Source: Micromonospora coxensis (GTDB lineage: Bacteria; Actinomycetota; Actinomycetes; Mycobacteriales; Micromonosporaceae). From it: a stretch of DNA of 64,000 bases. The notes below the pieces were generated by a model. The model was given only the letters and a program-made list of their open reading frames with translations, was not told the origin of the DNA and did no database searches. A program made the translations under genes and the position numbers. Shown here piece after piece: positions 1-8,199 of the stretch (position 1 is the stretch's first letter; each line of letters opens with the position of its first letter). Where the stretch lies: contig NZ_LT607753.1 of assembly GCF_900090295.1 (NCBI RefSeq), positions 496,001 through 560,000 of the forward strand. The letters are read 5' to 3'.

Positions 1-113
1 GCTTCGGTGAGTGGCTGTAGATGCTGCGGACGCCGGCGAGGCGGTGTCCGCGGCGGCAGGCTTGGGCGATCTCGGGGATGCCGTCTTCGGCTGCCGCTAT
101 CGTCTTTCCGGTG
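1..113 (-). pseudogene. C-terminal fragment of a tyrosine recombinase (integrase)
   Basis: Read on the minus strand, this stretch encodes EDGIPEIAQACRRGHRL followed by AGVRSIYSH. That is the end of an actinobacterial plasmid/ICE-type tyrosine integrase: the GH-R box and the IYSH segment with the likely tyrosine nucleophile. The piece runs off the left edge of the window. Upstream (higher coordinates) the HRK motif is one base out of frame and no catalytic N-terminal part is found, so the gene is broken. It suggests that an integrated element lies or lay here, consistent with the plasmid-type genes to the right. The assignment rests on short motifs only. Confidence 0.5.
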
Positions 114-199
114 ATCGGCAGTTGTGATCTCCGCGGCGAACTTGCCAGGGGCGTTCGGGACGCCGCTGGTACGTGGCGGTTCATCCGGCTCTTTGCCAC

Positions 200-830
200 G
201 CACGACACGCGCCCATTTGTGGCTGGCGACGGCTGCGACGACAGCGAGTTGCGGGCGGTGGAAGCTCGGTTGGGTTTGCCCTGCCGACATCGCTGCGGGA
301 GGCGTATGCGCTGTTCGGCAGACGCTATGACTTGATCCGGAATGAAGGTCGTCTGCTTGCTCCGGGCCAGGTCAGCGTCGACGACACGGGCCGGGTGCTG
401 GTCTTTCGGGTGGAGAGCCGGAACGTTACGCAGTGGGGGGTTGCGCTGTCGGGGTGACCGAGCCCGACCCGCCCGTGGTGTTCCGGGTGGAGTCGGTTCG
501 GGAGTCCGAGCGGGCCTGGCAGCCGTTCCTCGATCGTTGGCGTGCGTGGAGATGGTGCTGTCGGAGTGGATGTTCGCCGGTGAGCTGTTCGCCGACAACC
601 GGGAACTGGACGATGAGGCCATCGCGGTGTTGGAGGAGGGGTTCCGTCGGCTACCGATGCCTGATTACCCGTTTTGGGCGGGGCTCAGCGGCAGTCCGAG
701 GAGGTGGTTCGATCGGCGTGGAGCGGTTCTGCGTAAGGCGGGGCGTGGTTGTGGGTGCGCGGCAGACGCGGCCGGTGTCGACGCGGTGCGGCGGGCGTTG
801 CCCGGGGATTGGTTGATGGATCTGGGGTAG
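200..830 (+). pseudogene. SUKH (SMI1/KNR4)-like protein, broken by frameshifts
   Basis: No single frame is intact, but consecutive frames read like one protein: ELRAVEARLGLP, then LPTSLREAYALFGRR and DTGRVLVFRVESRNVTQWGV, then VTEPDPPVVFRVES, then a helical part with FADNRELDDEAIAVLEEGF, ending AVRRALPGDWLMDLG. The arrangement (acidic helix, LP-SLREAY-LFG, LVF-E-Q-V--WGV) is that of SUKH-type immunity proteins. At least three indels are needed to join the pieces, at about 280, 455 and 540. Either the gene has decayed or the sequence has indel errors. No toxin gene lies nearby. Confidence 0.55.
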
Positions 831-850
831 CTGCTGGCGGCGGGCGGTGG

Positions 851-1879
851 TCATCGAGGCGCGCCACCTCCGCCGGTGCCTGGGAGGTTTTCGGGAGGTG
901 GCTGGGTGTGCGGCTGGCGGAAGATCAGCACGTCCTCGTGGGTGATCAGGTGCAGCGGGGTGCCGCTGGTGCGGGCTTTGCGTACGGCTTGGAGTTGAAA
1001 GAACGACGGTCGGGCGACGAGGTGCCCGTCGCGGACCGCGGCGAGCAGGGCGACGCATCGTTCGGTGGGGATGAGGCCGGCGCGCTGGCCGGCGGCGATG
1101 ACGGCGGAGGGCAGGTCGACCAGTTGGCCGTGCTTGCGCCAGGGTCGGGCGGTGACCACGACGGTGCCGCCGGGGCGTAGCAGGGTGGCGCAGCCGGTCA
1201 GGATTTGTTCGAAGCCGTCGGTGAGGCCGGTGAGGTCGCGGTAGGCGAGGTTTCCGCGGTCGGTGCCGTCGTTGTAGGCGTTGTCGAATTTTGCTACCCC
1301 GTCGGCTCCGGGCCGGACGAGGCCGTGCACGGTGGGCCCGTACGGGGGTGAGGTGACCACGAGGGTGACCTGCCCGGCGAGTGCGGCGGGCAGGAGTGAT
1401 GTCAGGCGGGTGGCGTCGCCGCGGAGGACGGAGGCGCGGCCGGTGGCGCCGTGCTGGTGGGCGTGGGTGATGTTGGCGTCGGCGATGATGGACCAGCGTG
1501 GCTCGTATTCGACGCCGATGGCGTCGCGGTCGGCGTGGATGGCTTCGACGAGGGTGGTGCCGATGCCGCACATGGGGTCGAGGACGAGGTCGCCGGGTTG
1601 GGTGTAGGCGGCGATGGCGTGGGCGGCGATCGCGGGGAGCATCCGGGCGGGGTGCTTGACCGACTCGGGAAGGTAGCGGCCGCGGCGCTGTACGGGCCCG
1701 GTCTGCTGCGCGGTGGTCCATACCGACAGGCGCTGCGGCCGGTCCGGTGCCTGGTGATGTTCGCCGCTGTCGCGGTGGCGGCCATCGTGGGTGTCGCGCT
1801 GGCGGTCGCTGTTCTCGGTGCCGGCTGGCGGGTGCTGCTCGCCTGGGATGGGGAGGTGTTCAGTCACGGTGGTCACCAC
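851..1879 (-). CDS. site-specific DNA methyltransferase (N4-cytosine/N6-adenine type)
   Basis: This 342-aa protein starts at a GTG. It has the SAM-binding motif DPMCGIGTTLVEA (about residues 100-112) followed by the acidic GVEYEPRW strand, then the catalytic TSPPYG motif (about residue 175), so it has the motif I-before-IV order of beta/N4-type amino-methyltransferases. A KHPARMLPAIAAHAI stretch precedes motif I, as in related proteins of actinobacterial integrative plasmids. It overlaps the preceding methyltransferase-like gene by 20 bp and is probably cotranslated with it. No restriction endonuclease is adjacent, so it is probably an orphan methylase. The methylated base and target cannot be read from the sequence. 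Confidence 0.85.
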   Translation of the reverse strand: MVTTVTEHLPIPGEQHPPAGTENSDRQRDTHDGRHRDSGEHHQAPDRPQRLSVWTTAQQTGPVQRRGRYLPESVKHPARMLPAIAAHAIAAYTQPGDLVLDPMCGIGTTLVEAIHADRDAIGVEYEPRWSIIADANITHAHQHGATGRASVLRGDATRLTSLLPAALAGQVTLVVTSPPYGPTVHGLVRPGADGVAKFDNAYNDGTDRGNLAYRDLTGLTDGFEQILTGCATLLRPGGTVVVTARPWRKHGQLVDLPSAVIAAGQRAGLIPTERCVALLAAVRDGHLVARPSFFQLQAVRKARTSGTPLHLITHEDVLIFRQPHTQPPPENLPGTGGGGAPR

Positions 1880-2552
1880 TCTCGTGCCGTCGCCTGCTCG
1901 CCGGTGCGGGAGCCGGTGCGGGTACGGGGCTGAACACGAGGAGGTCCGCGTGGACCTTCAGGTGTGCCACCGCCCACCGCTCGGGGCGGGTCTGTTGGGC
2001 GAGGGTGAGGAGTTCCTCGTCGGTGACGTGGTAGACGAACGCGTCGCCGTCGGTGTCGGCGGCAACGGCGACGATGTGCTGCAGGTATCCCAGCCCCACG
2101 GTCGCGGCGGCGGCGGTCACCGGACTGAAATCCTCTGGGCCGGTTGTGGCGGTGGGGACGGTGACGACGAGGACGAGGCAGCCGCCGGGGTGCAGCAGTC
2201 GCGCGCAGGCGGTCAGGAGCCATGCCAGCCGGATCCGGTTGGTGACGTCGGCGGGGTCGAGGGGCCAACAGGCCACGACCAGGCTGGTCGCCTCCTGTAG
2301 TGACGTGCCGTAATGGACCGGGGTGCTCGGGTCGGTGGACGGGGGCAGGTCGGGGTCGGTGAGGTCGTCGCCGAACCATATGGCCAGGTTCAGCAGGTCC
2401 GCGTCATCTGATGGCGCGTCCGGGTGGTGTGGGGTTGGTGCGGTGGCTGCGCCGATGATGGGGTGGGAGTCGTCGGTGAACCAGCCCGGGTGGTGCCGGC
2501 GCCGGCCTGCGTGGCAGACGGCGGCGAGGGCGTGGTCGTCGGTGAGGTCGAC
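1860..2552 (-). pseudogene. methyltransferase-like protein truncated by the IS3 element
   Basis: The frame is open from the IS boundary at 2552 down to 1860 (about 230 codons). It reads HALAAVCHAGRRRHHPGWF, later CARLLHPGGCLVLVV (a class-I methyltransferase-like helix and strand), and ends in an AP-rich tail. The 5' part is missing: beyond the element lie a hairpin and an unrelated plus-strand gene. The nearest internal ATG-like start would be at 2276, so a 138-aa product is possible but would lack the N-terminal half. It overlaps the downstream DNA methyltransferase by 20 bp. In similar plasmid loci two such genes are paired; the exact role of this partner is not known to me. Confidence 0.65.
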
Positions 2553-2563
2553 TGAAGTGACCC

Positions 2564-3478
2564 CTATGGGCCGGACACCTCGATGTCTGTTAAGGACTCG
2601 TGGTGGATCTTCTCGTAGGTGTCGGGGCTGACGTTACCCAGACGGCTGTGCCGGCGGCGAGGGTTGTAGAAGCCTTCGATGTAGGAGAAGACCTCCATCT
2701 CCAGCTCGTGTCGGCTGGGCCAGGCGCGGGTGTAGACCAGCTCGGTCTTCAAGGTGGCGAAGAACGTCTCGGCCAGGGCGTTGTCGTAGCAGTCGGCCAC
2801 GGAGCCCATCGAGGCGAGCACGCCGCAGGAGCGCAGGGTGCGGCCGAACTCGAACGACGTGTACTGCGTCCCGCGGTCCGAGTGGTGGATGACCTGGTCG
2901 CGGGCGGGTCGGCGGTGCTGGATGGCCATGCCGACGGCGTCGAGGATCAGCTCGGTGCGCAGGTGATCGGCCATCGCCCAACCCACGACGCGGCGGGAGT
3001 AGGCGTCGACCACGACGGCGAGGTAGAGGAATCCTTCCCATGTGCGCAGGTAGGAGATGTCGGCGACCCAGAGCCGATTCGGGGCGGTCGCGGTGAACTG
3101 CCGCTGGACCAGGTCCGGCGCGGTCGCCGTGGACGCGGCCTTGCGGCGGGGCTTGCCGCGCCGGCGTCGGTGGGCGCCCTCGATGCCAGCCAGCCGCATC
3201 AGCCTCGCAACCGCCTTGCGGTTCCATCGGTGGCCGCGTTCGTGTAGCTCGGCGGTGAGCCGTCGGGCGCCGTAGACGCCGCGGTGCTCCGACCACGCCT
3301 GCCGGGTGACCTCGACGCGCTGCTGGTCGTGGCGTTCCCGCTCGGCGGCGCGTTGGCGTCCCTGTCGAACCCAGTCGTAGAAGGCGCTGTGGCCGACGCC
3401 GAGGAGCCGGCAGAGCAGACGGACCGGGTAGGTGGTCTTCTCCGCGGCGATGAACCGATACACCTCGGCCCGGTTCAC
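2564..3478 (-). CDS. IS3-family transposase OrfB (DDE integrase domain)
   Basis: This 304-aa protein has an N-terminal HTH_21 region (CRLLGVGHSAFYDW; HRGVYGARRLTAEL) and an rve integrase core with the catalytic triad in WVADISYLRTWEG (D), HHSDRGTQYTS (D) and YDNALAETFFATLK (E). It begins at a GTG whose TGA overlaps the orfA stop (GTGA). It lies in the -1 frame relative to orfA, as expected for production of an OrfAB fusion by programmed frameshifting. All three acidic residues are present, so it appears intact. Confidence 0.95.
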   Translation of the reverse strand: MNRAEVYRFIAAEKTTYPVRLLCRLLGVGHSAFYDWVRQGRQRAAERERHDQQRVEVTRQAWSEHRGVYGARRLTAELHERGHRWNRKAVARLMRLAGIEGAHRRRRGKPRRKAASTATAPDLVQRQFTATAPNRLWVADISYLRTWEGFLYLAVVVDAYSRRVVGWAMADHLRTELILDAVGMAIQHRRPARDQVIHHSDRGTQYTSFEFGRTLRSCGVLASMGSVADCYDNALAETFFATLKTELVYTRAWPSRHELEMEVFSYIEGFYNPRRRHSRLGNVSPDTYEKIHHESLTDIEVSGP

Positions 3479-3771
3479 CGCTCCGTCTCGCGTGCGAAGA
3501 AGACCGCGGCTTTTTTCAAGATCTCCTTCTCCAGCTCCAACTGGGCCACCTGCCGCCGCAACCGCAGCAGCTCGGCACGCTCATCGTCGCTGAGCAGCGA
3601 CGACGACTGGCCGCCGTCGCGTTCCTGGCGCAGTTGGGCCACCCAGTTGCGCAGCGTCTCGTGGTTGACCCCCAACTCCCTGCCCACGTCACGGATCGTG
3701 CGGCCGGAATCCAGCACCAGCGCCGCGGCCTGACGCCGGAACTCCTCGGGGTACTTGCTCTGTCGAGCCAA
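3475..3771 (-). CDS. IS3-family transposase OrfA (helix-turn-helix)
   Basis: This 98-aa protein starts at a TTG placed 8 nt after AGGAGG. It has an HTH_Tnp_1 domain (GRTIRDVGRELGVNHETLRNWV) followed by a leucine-zipper helix (ELLRLRRQVAQLELEKEIL), the usual dimerisation segment of IS3 OrfA. The protein is identical in the second IS copy. It is translated just ahead of orfB and overlaps it by 4 nt. Confidence 0.93.
   Translation of the reverse strand: MARQSKYPEEFRRQAAALVLDSGRTIRDVGRELGVNHETLRNWVAQLRQERDGGQSSSLLSDDERAELLRLRRQVAQLELEKEILKKAAVFFARETER
3510..3516 (-). promoter_or_regulatory. putative -1 frameshift site joining OrfA and OrfB
   Basis: On the coding strand the end of orfA contains TTG AAA AAA GCC, a run of six A followed by G. 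A -1 slip here enters the orfB frame, and the path from this site to the orfB GTG contains no stop codon. IS3 elements make the OrfAB transposase at such A-runs. The second IS copy has the same site. Confidence 0.6.
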
Positions 3772-3849
3772 CGCGGTTTCCTCCTCCTCGGCAGGATGCC
3801 AAGTCAGGAGGTGTCCGGTCTCAGGGGGTCACTTCACAACTGACCCATC

Positions 3850-3896
3850 CACCCGCTGGCCCCACCCCACTTCATGGCGGGCGGGGCCAGCGGGTG
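3850..3896. terminator. GC-rich hairpin (14-bp perfect stem)
   Basis: CACCCGCTGGCCCC at 3850-3863 pairs perfectly with 3883-3896 around a 19-nt loop. It lies between the right end of the IS and the plus-strand gene at 3919. No U-tract is obvious on either side. It may be a terminator left from the lost flank of the interrupted gene, or a structure in the leader of the 3919 gene. Confidence 0.5.
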
Positions 3897-3918
3897 TTCC
3901 TGCCCTTGGAGAAGCCGC

Positions 3919-4440
3919 ATGTCCAGTCCTGACAACCTCGCCCCGCAACCAGAGACCGTGGAGTCCGTGCTTCGCGCCGCATGGGAGGCGTTTCACCCCG
4001 GCCAGCCCACCCCGCTGGGCTGGCTCACCCACACCACCGCCCGCATCCACGACCACCTGCACGCCCAACACACCGCACCGGTACCGTCCGCGCCACCTAC
4101 GCCCGCCGGGGATGAGGTGGCGCGGCTGCGGCGACAGGTATGGCAGACGCTGCACGACGTCACCGCCGAACACGACATCGACCCGGACGCCGCCGACCGG
4201 ATCCTGCACTCCCTGGACCTGCCCGGCCTGCCGCGCCGCTGGCAGGTCCACGTCACCGTGCCGCTGACCATCACCGTCACCGCCACCAGCCGCGATGAAG
4301 CGGTCGACGCCGCCGAAGACGTCATCGACACCGCCCTCGACGGCACCGACACCTACCTCAACTGGAACCGCGCCGACCGCCAGGACACCACCCCCGGCGA
4401 CCTCGACACCACCGCCGGCCCGCCCGCGGAGCTGCGATGA
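3919..4440 (+). CDS. hypothetical protein, integrative-plasmid type
   Basis: This 173-aa protein starts at an ATG preceded by TTGGAGAAG; longer upstream starts run into the hairpin and lack a ribosome site. It has an N-terminal segment with a W-rich helix (AAWEAFHPGQ), a Pro-rich linker, a helical region (ARLRRQVWQTLHDVTAEHDID), and a beta-rich piece WQVHVTVPLTITVTATSRDEAVDAA that reads like one strand-helix module. No catalytic motif was recognised. Its stop overlaps the next small ORF (ATGA). The composition suits genes of actinobacterial integrative plasmids, but the function is unknown. Confidence 0.7.
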   Translation: MSSPDNLAPQPETVESVLRAAWEAFHPGQPTPLGWLTHTTARIHDHLHAQHTAPVPSAPPTPAGDEVARLRRQVWQTLHDVTAEHDIDPDAADRILHSLDLPGLPRRWQVHVTVPLTITVTATSRDEAVDAAEDVIDTALDGTDTYLNWNRADRQDTTPGDLDTTAGPPAELR

Positions 4441-4550
4441 GCACCCCACACGTCGACTCCACCACTGTGCGAAGAATCCGTCGGTGCTGGCATGCCTCGT
4501 CCTCAATATCAAAGCATCCGTCCGAGCGACCTGGCCACATGGCGGTCTAG
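4437..4550 (+). CDS. 37-aa ORF coupled to the preceding gene (probably truncated)
   Basis: The ATG overlaps the stop of the upstream gene (ATGA), as in translationally coupled pairs. The product begins MSTPHVDSTTVRRIRRCWHA and ends after 37 codons. Base composition falls noticeably after the first codons, and codon use no longer looks like the neighbours. This suggests that only the first few codons of the original gene survive. Nothing functional can be inferred. From 4551 to 4623 no gene is seen. Confidence 0.3.
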   Translation: MSTPHVDSTTVRRIRRCWHASSSISKHPSERPGHMAV

Positions 4551-4623
4551 CGTGCGTTTCATAAGCCGGTTCAGGGCCACTCGTTGATCGCGGTGGCCTG
4601 GGCGCACTACCTACGCTGGCAAC

Positions 4624-5064
4624 GTGAACCTGCGACAGAGGAAGAAGCGCACGAAGCGACTGATGGAGGCAGTGCGACGCGAAGACGCTGCAGCCGTGAG
4701 CGCTCTCCTTCGCGCCGGTGCGGACCCCAACGTTCCCGACCGTGACCGCACGACTCCGCTGTATCAGGCATCCGTCAACGGCTCGGTTGAACTCGTGCGG
4801 GTACTCCTGGCAGCCGGCGCGGTACCCGACACCGAGAGCGGAGGGGACATGGAGGGAACGCCCCTATGCGCTGCCGCGGCCTGGGGATACCACACCGTCG
4901 TACACCTACTCCTCGCCCACGGTGCAGACCCGAATCTGCGCGAAGGCCAAGGAACCGGCTACTCACCACTGGATTGGGCGCTACGCGGCGATCATTCACA
5001 GGCGGCCGGCCTACTCCTGGCCGCAGGGGCGAAGCCCGCTGCTCATGCCGACGCTGACATCTGA
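4624..5064 (+). CDS. ankyrin-repeat protein
   Basis: This 146-aa protein starts at a GTG. After a basic N-terminus (NLRQRKKRTKRLMEAV) come about four ankyrin repeats with the usual GADPN.....TPL..A...G..E.V..LL.AGA pattern: ALLRAGADPNVPDRDRTTPL, LLAAGAVPDTESGG, LLLAHGADPNLREGQG and LLLAAGAKP. There is no signal peptide, so it is probably a cytoplasmic protein-protein interaction module. Such single-domain ankyrin proteins are often found as immunity-like orphans in actinobacterial toxin-immunity regions; that role is inference only. Confidence 0.85.
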   Translation: MNLRQRKKRTKRLMEAVRREDAAAVSALLRAGADPNVPDRDRTTPLYQASVNGSVELVRVLLAAGAVPDTESGGDMEGTPLCAAAAWGYHTVVHLLLAHGADPNLREGQGTGYSPLDWALRGDHSQAAGLLLAAGAKPAAHADADI

Positions 5065-5140
5065 ATCACGACCTCGCAACGGAAACACCTCACAACCGCT
5101 CCCCGCTGTCCACCGACCTCTTGCGGACAAGATGCGGATG

Positions 5141-5470
5141 TCACGTGCCACGCCTCGCTCGCGGCATCACGTCCCGTCGCAGGGTCTTCATCAGGGCTGC
5201 ATGCCGGTTGGTGCCACCCCGTGGCATGAGTCGGCGGACGTACAAAGTCGCTAGCCCGACCCATCCCGCTGCCACCCCGGCGAACACTGTCCCGAACGTA
5301 ATGGCGATCGGCACCCAGACCAGCGGTGGCTTCAGGGACCAGAGCGCTATCGCGCCGATGGTCAGACCCATCATGAGCGGCCCGAGGAGCAAGCAGCGGT
5401 AACCGACGACCAGCAGCCGGTATGCCCACGTCACCCGGATCCGCTCGACCGCCTTGTCGACCTCTGCCAT
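5141..5470 (-). CDS. small membrane protein
   Basis: This 109-aa protein has its ATG 7 nt after GGGAGG. It has about three predicted membrane segments: LLVVGYRCLLLGPLMMGLTI, AIALWSLKPPLVWVPIAITF and VFAGVAAGWVGLATLYVRRL. The C-terminal tail is basic (RRDVMPRARRGT). No family was recognised. It is convergent with the ankyrin gene, with 76 bp between them. Confidence 0.6.
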   Translation of the reverse strand: MAEVDKAVERIRVTWAYRLLVVGYRCLLLGPLMMGLTIGAIALWSLKPPLVWVPIAITFGTVFAGVAAGWVGLATLYVRRLMPRGGTNRHAALMKTLRRDVMPRARRGT

Positions 5471-5674
5471 GTCGGTAACCTCCCAGAGTCGCCGTGACTG
5501 TACCGACGCCCCACCCTCATGCCCTCCCGTCAGGACGAGGCGGACATGGCCGGGCCTGGGGACTAGAAGACGATCGCGGATGCCTGGTCAGGTGGTCGCG
5601 CTCCTGGTCAGCCCGTCCGTCCTGGTCGGGCAGCGTCGACGCTCACCGGCAGGCATGGCTGTACGAATGGCTGC

Positions 5675-5995
5675 ATGGCTGGCCCGCAGGGGTGGCGGGC
5701 ATGGACAGCTCTACCTACCGTCGCGGCCATGGTTGTTGCAGCGGGGGCCGAAGCCCGGCCGTTCGAACTGGCGCTCGCCGCGCTGCTGGTCATCGCCCTC
5801 GGCCTCATCTGCATTGGGCAAGGCTATGTGTACCGGCGGCGTCGATCCCGCGGCAAGGAACCGCTCCTTCCTGCCTGGGCTCCGGGTGGCTGGTGGCCTC
5901 GCCATCCAACGGCAACTTTGCGCACCGGCTGGGCAACCATGGTGGTCGGCATCGCTCTGCTGATTCTCGCGGCGTACCGACAGTTGTCGGCGTAG
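5675..5995 (+). CDS. small membrane protein
   Basis: This 106-aa ORF has hydrophobic segments at about residues 11-25, 31-51 (LALAALLVIALGLICIGQGY) and 86-102 (ATMVVGIALLILAAY), with a basic YRRRRSRGK loop after the second. The start is uncertain because no strong ribosome site precedes the ATG and another frame is open on the opposite strand. No homologous family was recognised. Confidence 0.5.
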   Translation: MAGPQGWRAWTALPTVAAMVVAAGAEARPFELALAALLVIALGLICIGQGYVYRRRRSRGKEPLLPAWAPGGWWPRHPTATLRTGWATMVVGIALLILAAYRQLSA

Positions 5996-6019
5996 CTGGC
6001 GCTGGACCCGGAGCGCCAG
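5996..6019 (+). terminator. hairpin immediately after the 5675 gene
   Basis: CTGGCGCT pairs with AGCGCCAG around an 8-nt loop, starting one base after the TAG of the upstream gene. A TTTG follows but there is no long U-tract. This is a likely weak intrinsic terminator. Confidence 0.45.
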
Positions 6020-6399
6020 GTTTGTGCGATCGTTTTCGGCTGATCTTCTCTGTCCAGCCCCCTGGTCGGCCGGCAGCGTCATGCTGCCAACCATGACCGC
6101 TGCTGACCGTCTTGGGACACCGGCTACAAGGCACTTCCGCTGATCCGGACCGCCTTCAAGATCGACGGTGTGTGGCACGGGCTGCGCAGCGCGCGGCTAT
6201 CCGGCGGCTTACGGCTCACCGCTCCGGCACCGAGCCGGGCGGTTACCGTTTCGTTTGCTCACCGCGCGCCTGGACCCCAGTACCCGGGGGCACGTCGCGA
6301 AGCGGCGCGGCAGCGATTGCCCGAACCACCACGGAGCCGGAGTGCCCTCGCAACCGATACGGCCGGGACTCGGTCGCATGGCTCTGTCAGGCTCTCGTC

Positions 6400-6804
6400 A
6401 TGCCTGAGCGACCGACAGCCCGATGGCTGCGCTATGTCGAGGAGCAGACTGCCCAGCTCCAAGCGGGGACTTTGCAGGAGCCAGAGGATGCCTGGGCCTT
6501 GTCCGACTTCCCGATTCCGCTCATCAGGGCGACGGATGCAGCGTTGTCCGACTTCGAACAGCGACTAATTCAGATCAATCCGGAGTCTGACGCCGCCGTC
6601 CTGGCAGCGGTGCAGCAAGTCGTCCTCGCTCTGAACGCCGTCAGCGAGGACCTGGCAAGCCCCACCTATGACACCGATGGGCGTGAGGATCTCTGCACGT
6701 ATATCGATGAGGCGCTCACAAGCGTTGGCGTCGATGTACCAGCACTGGCCGCCAGGCACGGCCTGCAGCGATGGCAGATCACTGATCAGTGGCGTGACTG
6801 GTAG
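6400..6804 (+). CDS. hypothetical acidic protein (immunity-like)
   Basis: This 134-aa protein begins MPERPTARWLRYVEEQTAQLQ. The frame is open further upstream, but that part has no start context and resembles intergenic sequence. The protein is acidic and helical (ALSDFEQRLIQINPESDAAVLAAVQQVVLALNAV cut by short turns) and ends AARHGLQRWQITDQWRDW. No domain was recognised. Size, acidity and neighbourhood are like orphan immunity proteins, which is inference only. The opposite-strand ORF at 6565-6948 is rejected in its favour. Confidence 0.6.
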   Translation: MPERPTARWLRYVEEQTAQLQAGTLQEPEDAWALSDFPIPLIRATDAALSDFEQRLIQINPESDAAVLAAVQQVVLALNAVSEDLASPTYDTDGREDLCTYIDEALTSVGVDVPALAARHGLQRWQITDQWRDW

Positions 6805-6983
6805 CCAACGCGCTGCGGCGACCGGGGACGACCGAAGGCCGCCCGCAGGGCAAGCCGCAGGCGTGCGGGCGCAAGACACATCACGGAGCCTCTCACGGTC
6901 CGCGACAGAGACGCGGAGTGTGCGCTTGATCGGGCTATGAAGCGACACCGCGGAGGGCTACGTGCAGCGGCAGCGGATCAGAC

Positions 6984-7628
6984 CTATGCCGTCTGGTTCG
7001 GAATGACCAGAAAGTCGGTGACGTAGCTGGTTACCTCGCCGTCCGCGGCATAACCGATGAAGGTCGGGTAGATGCCGTCGCCCCACCCGGAGCTAACGAT
7101 GATCACGTTCGCTCCGGACGCCTCATCCGTGATTGCATCGACAGCGGCAGGAGCGGGCGGCACCTGCGCCGGGATGAAGACCTCGTCCACCTGGTCGAAC
7201 TCCCAGTGGGCCAGCGCTCCCACAGCGACCGCGTCTGCCAGTGTGCCCACGCCCGCGTCAACTGGGTAGCCGAAGAACCCGTCCGCTCCCAGCTCGGTGG
7301 GATCTTGGCCGTTCGTCAGTGCCAGCTCCCAACGCATCGTCGGCTGATCACTGATAACGAGCTGGAGAGCGGCGGTGCGGTCCTGCGGTTCGCTTCCGCT
7401 CTGGTGGACCGCCGCGACCCACGCGTCCAGCCGGTACCGGCCGGGCTCGACCGTGACCGTGAACGGCGCCGCTGTGTCGGGGGCAATCAAGGGATCGCAA
7501 CCGACAACCTGGCCGCTCGGCAGCGTCACCATGCCAACCCCACGCGCCTTGATCACGTACTCGACGCCGCCTTGTGTAATCCGAGCACCGTCGACCAACA
7601 CCGTGGTCAGGTCAGGCAGGTATGGCAT
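6984..7628 (-). CDS. DUF4241 domain-containing protein
   Basis: This 214-aa protein has the hallmarks of DUF4241: LPSGQVVGCDPLIAPD near the N-terminus, VTVEPGRYRLDAWVAAV, the FFGYPVDAGVGTLAD segment, and the C-terminal SSGWGDGIYPTFIGYAADGE followed by a VTDFLVI strand. The ATG at 7628 is chosen over an upstream GTG at 7652 because it has GGAGG just upstream. The family is uncharacterised and often found as a single gene in toxin/immunity regions of actinobacteria. No partner is adjacent. Confidence 0.82.
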   Translation of the reverse strand: MPYLPDLTTVLVDGARITQGGVEYVIKARGVGMVTLPSGQVVGCDPLIAPDTAAPFTVTVEPGRYRLDAWVAAVHQSGSEPQDRTAALQLVISDQPTMRWELALTNGQDPTELGADGFFGYPVDAGVGTLADAVAVGALAHWEFDQVDEVFIPAQVPPAPAAVDAITDEASGANVIIVSSGWGDGIYPTFIGYAADGEVTSYVTDFLVIPNQTA

Positions 7629-7855
7629 TACATCCTCCAGCGCTAGCAGCACACCCCACGGAGCTGGCAGCGATCATGCCAAGCTCGGCCGTCACCCATC
7701 GTCACCGGGCTGGTCGAGCCATCACGGCCGGCTGTCGTGCATGTCCTGGGACGGATTCGTCAAGCATGTGGTGGGACTAGACAGCTCGCTGTGCTTGTGT
7801 CCTCCGTCGGCTGATGTGCGACACGCGTCCGCCAGGTGATCTGCGACAGTGCTCG

Positions 7856-7970
7856 GTTGTCGAGCAGCGGTTGGACGCGGTTCACGCGGTGCTGGCCGGG
7901 TCGGATGTGTGGTGGAGGTGGCCGCCAGTCTGGGGGTACACCGATCACAGCATCAGCGATGAGGAGACGC
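7856..7970 (+). pseudogene. remnant of a transposase helix-turn-helix region
   Basis: One frame gives VVEQRLDAVHAVLAGSDV. After a 1-nt shift the next gives VEVAASLGVHRSQHQR and a stop. Joined, this resembles the N-terminal HTH of IS481/IS3-like transposases (a helix, then VTEVA--LGVHR). It is very short and already frameshifted. The 7629-7855 and 7971-8199 stretches hold no credible gene. Confidence 0.35.
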
Positions 7971-8199
7971 CGCTGCCCGAAAGCACGGTGGCGCTGCGGC
8001 GGTGATCGCCGCCGCCATCACCGGCAACCTCGGCGAGGTCGCGCTGTGGCCGCTGGCCCCGGCGAGCCGGTCCCTACCCTCCAGTCGGCCGGTGTGCTGC
8101 AGGCCGTGGGTCCAGGCCTGGACCCCCTAGACCCCTTGGACGCCCTGGCCACCCAGCGCGCCACCCAGATCCGCCACCAGCGCACCCCGACCACACCTG

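Larger units (their letters stand above)
2553..3836 (-). mobile_element. IS3-family insertion sequence, copy 1 (1284 bp)
   Basis: The element is bounded by imperfect terminal inverted repeats beginning TGAAGTGACCCC at both ends and carries the orfA/orfB pair of an IS3-family transposase. A copy of the same length with identical encoded proteins lies at 44719-46002 in the same orientation. The flanks here (...GTCGAC at left, CAACTG... at right) show no target-site duplication, and the interrupted gene has no upstream half. This copy therefore probably marks a deletion or recombination rather than a simple insertion. Confidence 0.95.

Noticed and set aside
2600..3247. Plus-strand 215-aa ORF across the IS element
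   Set aside because: Antisense shadow of the OrfB transposase, repeated identically in the second IS copy.
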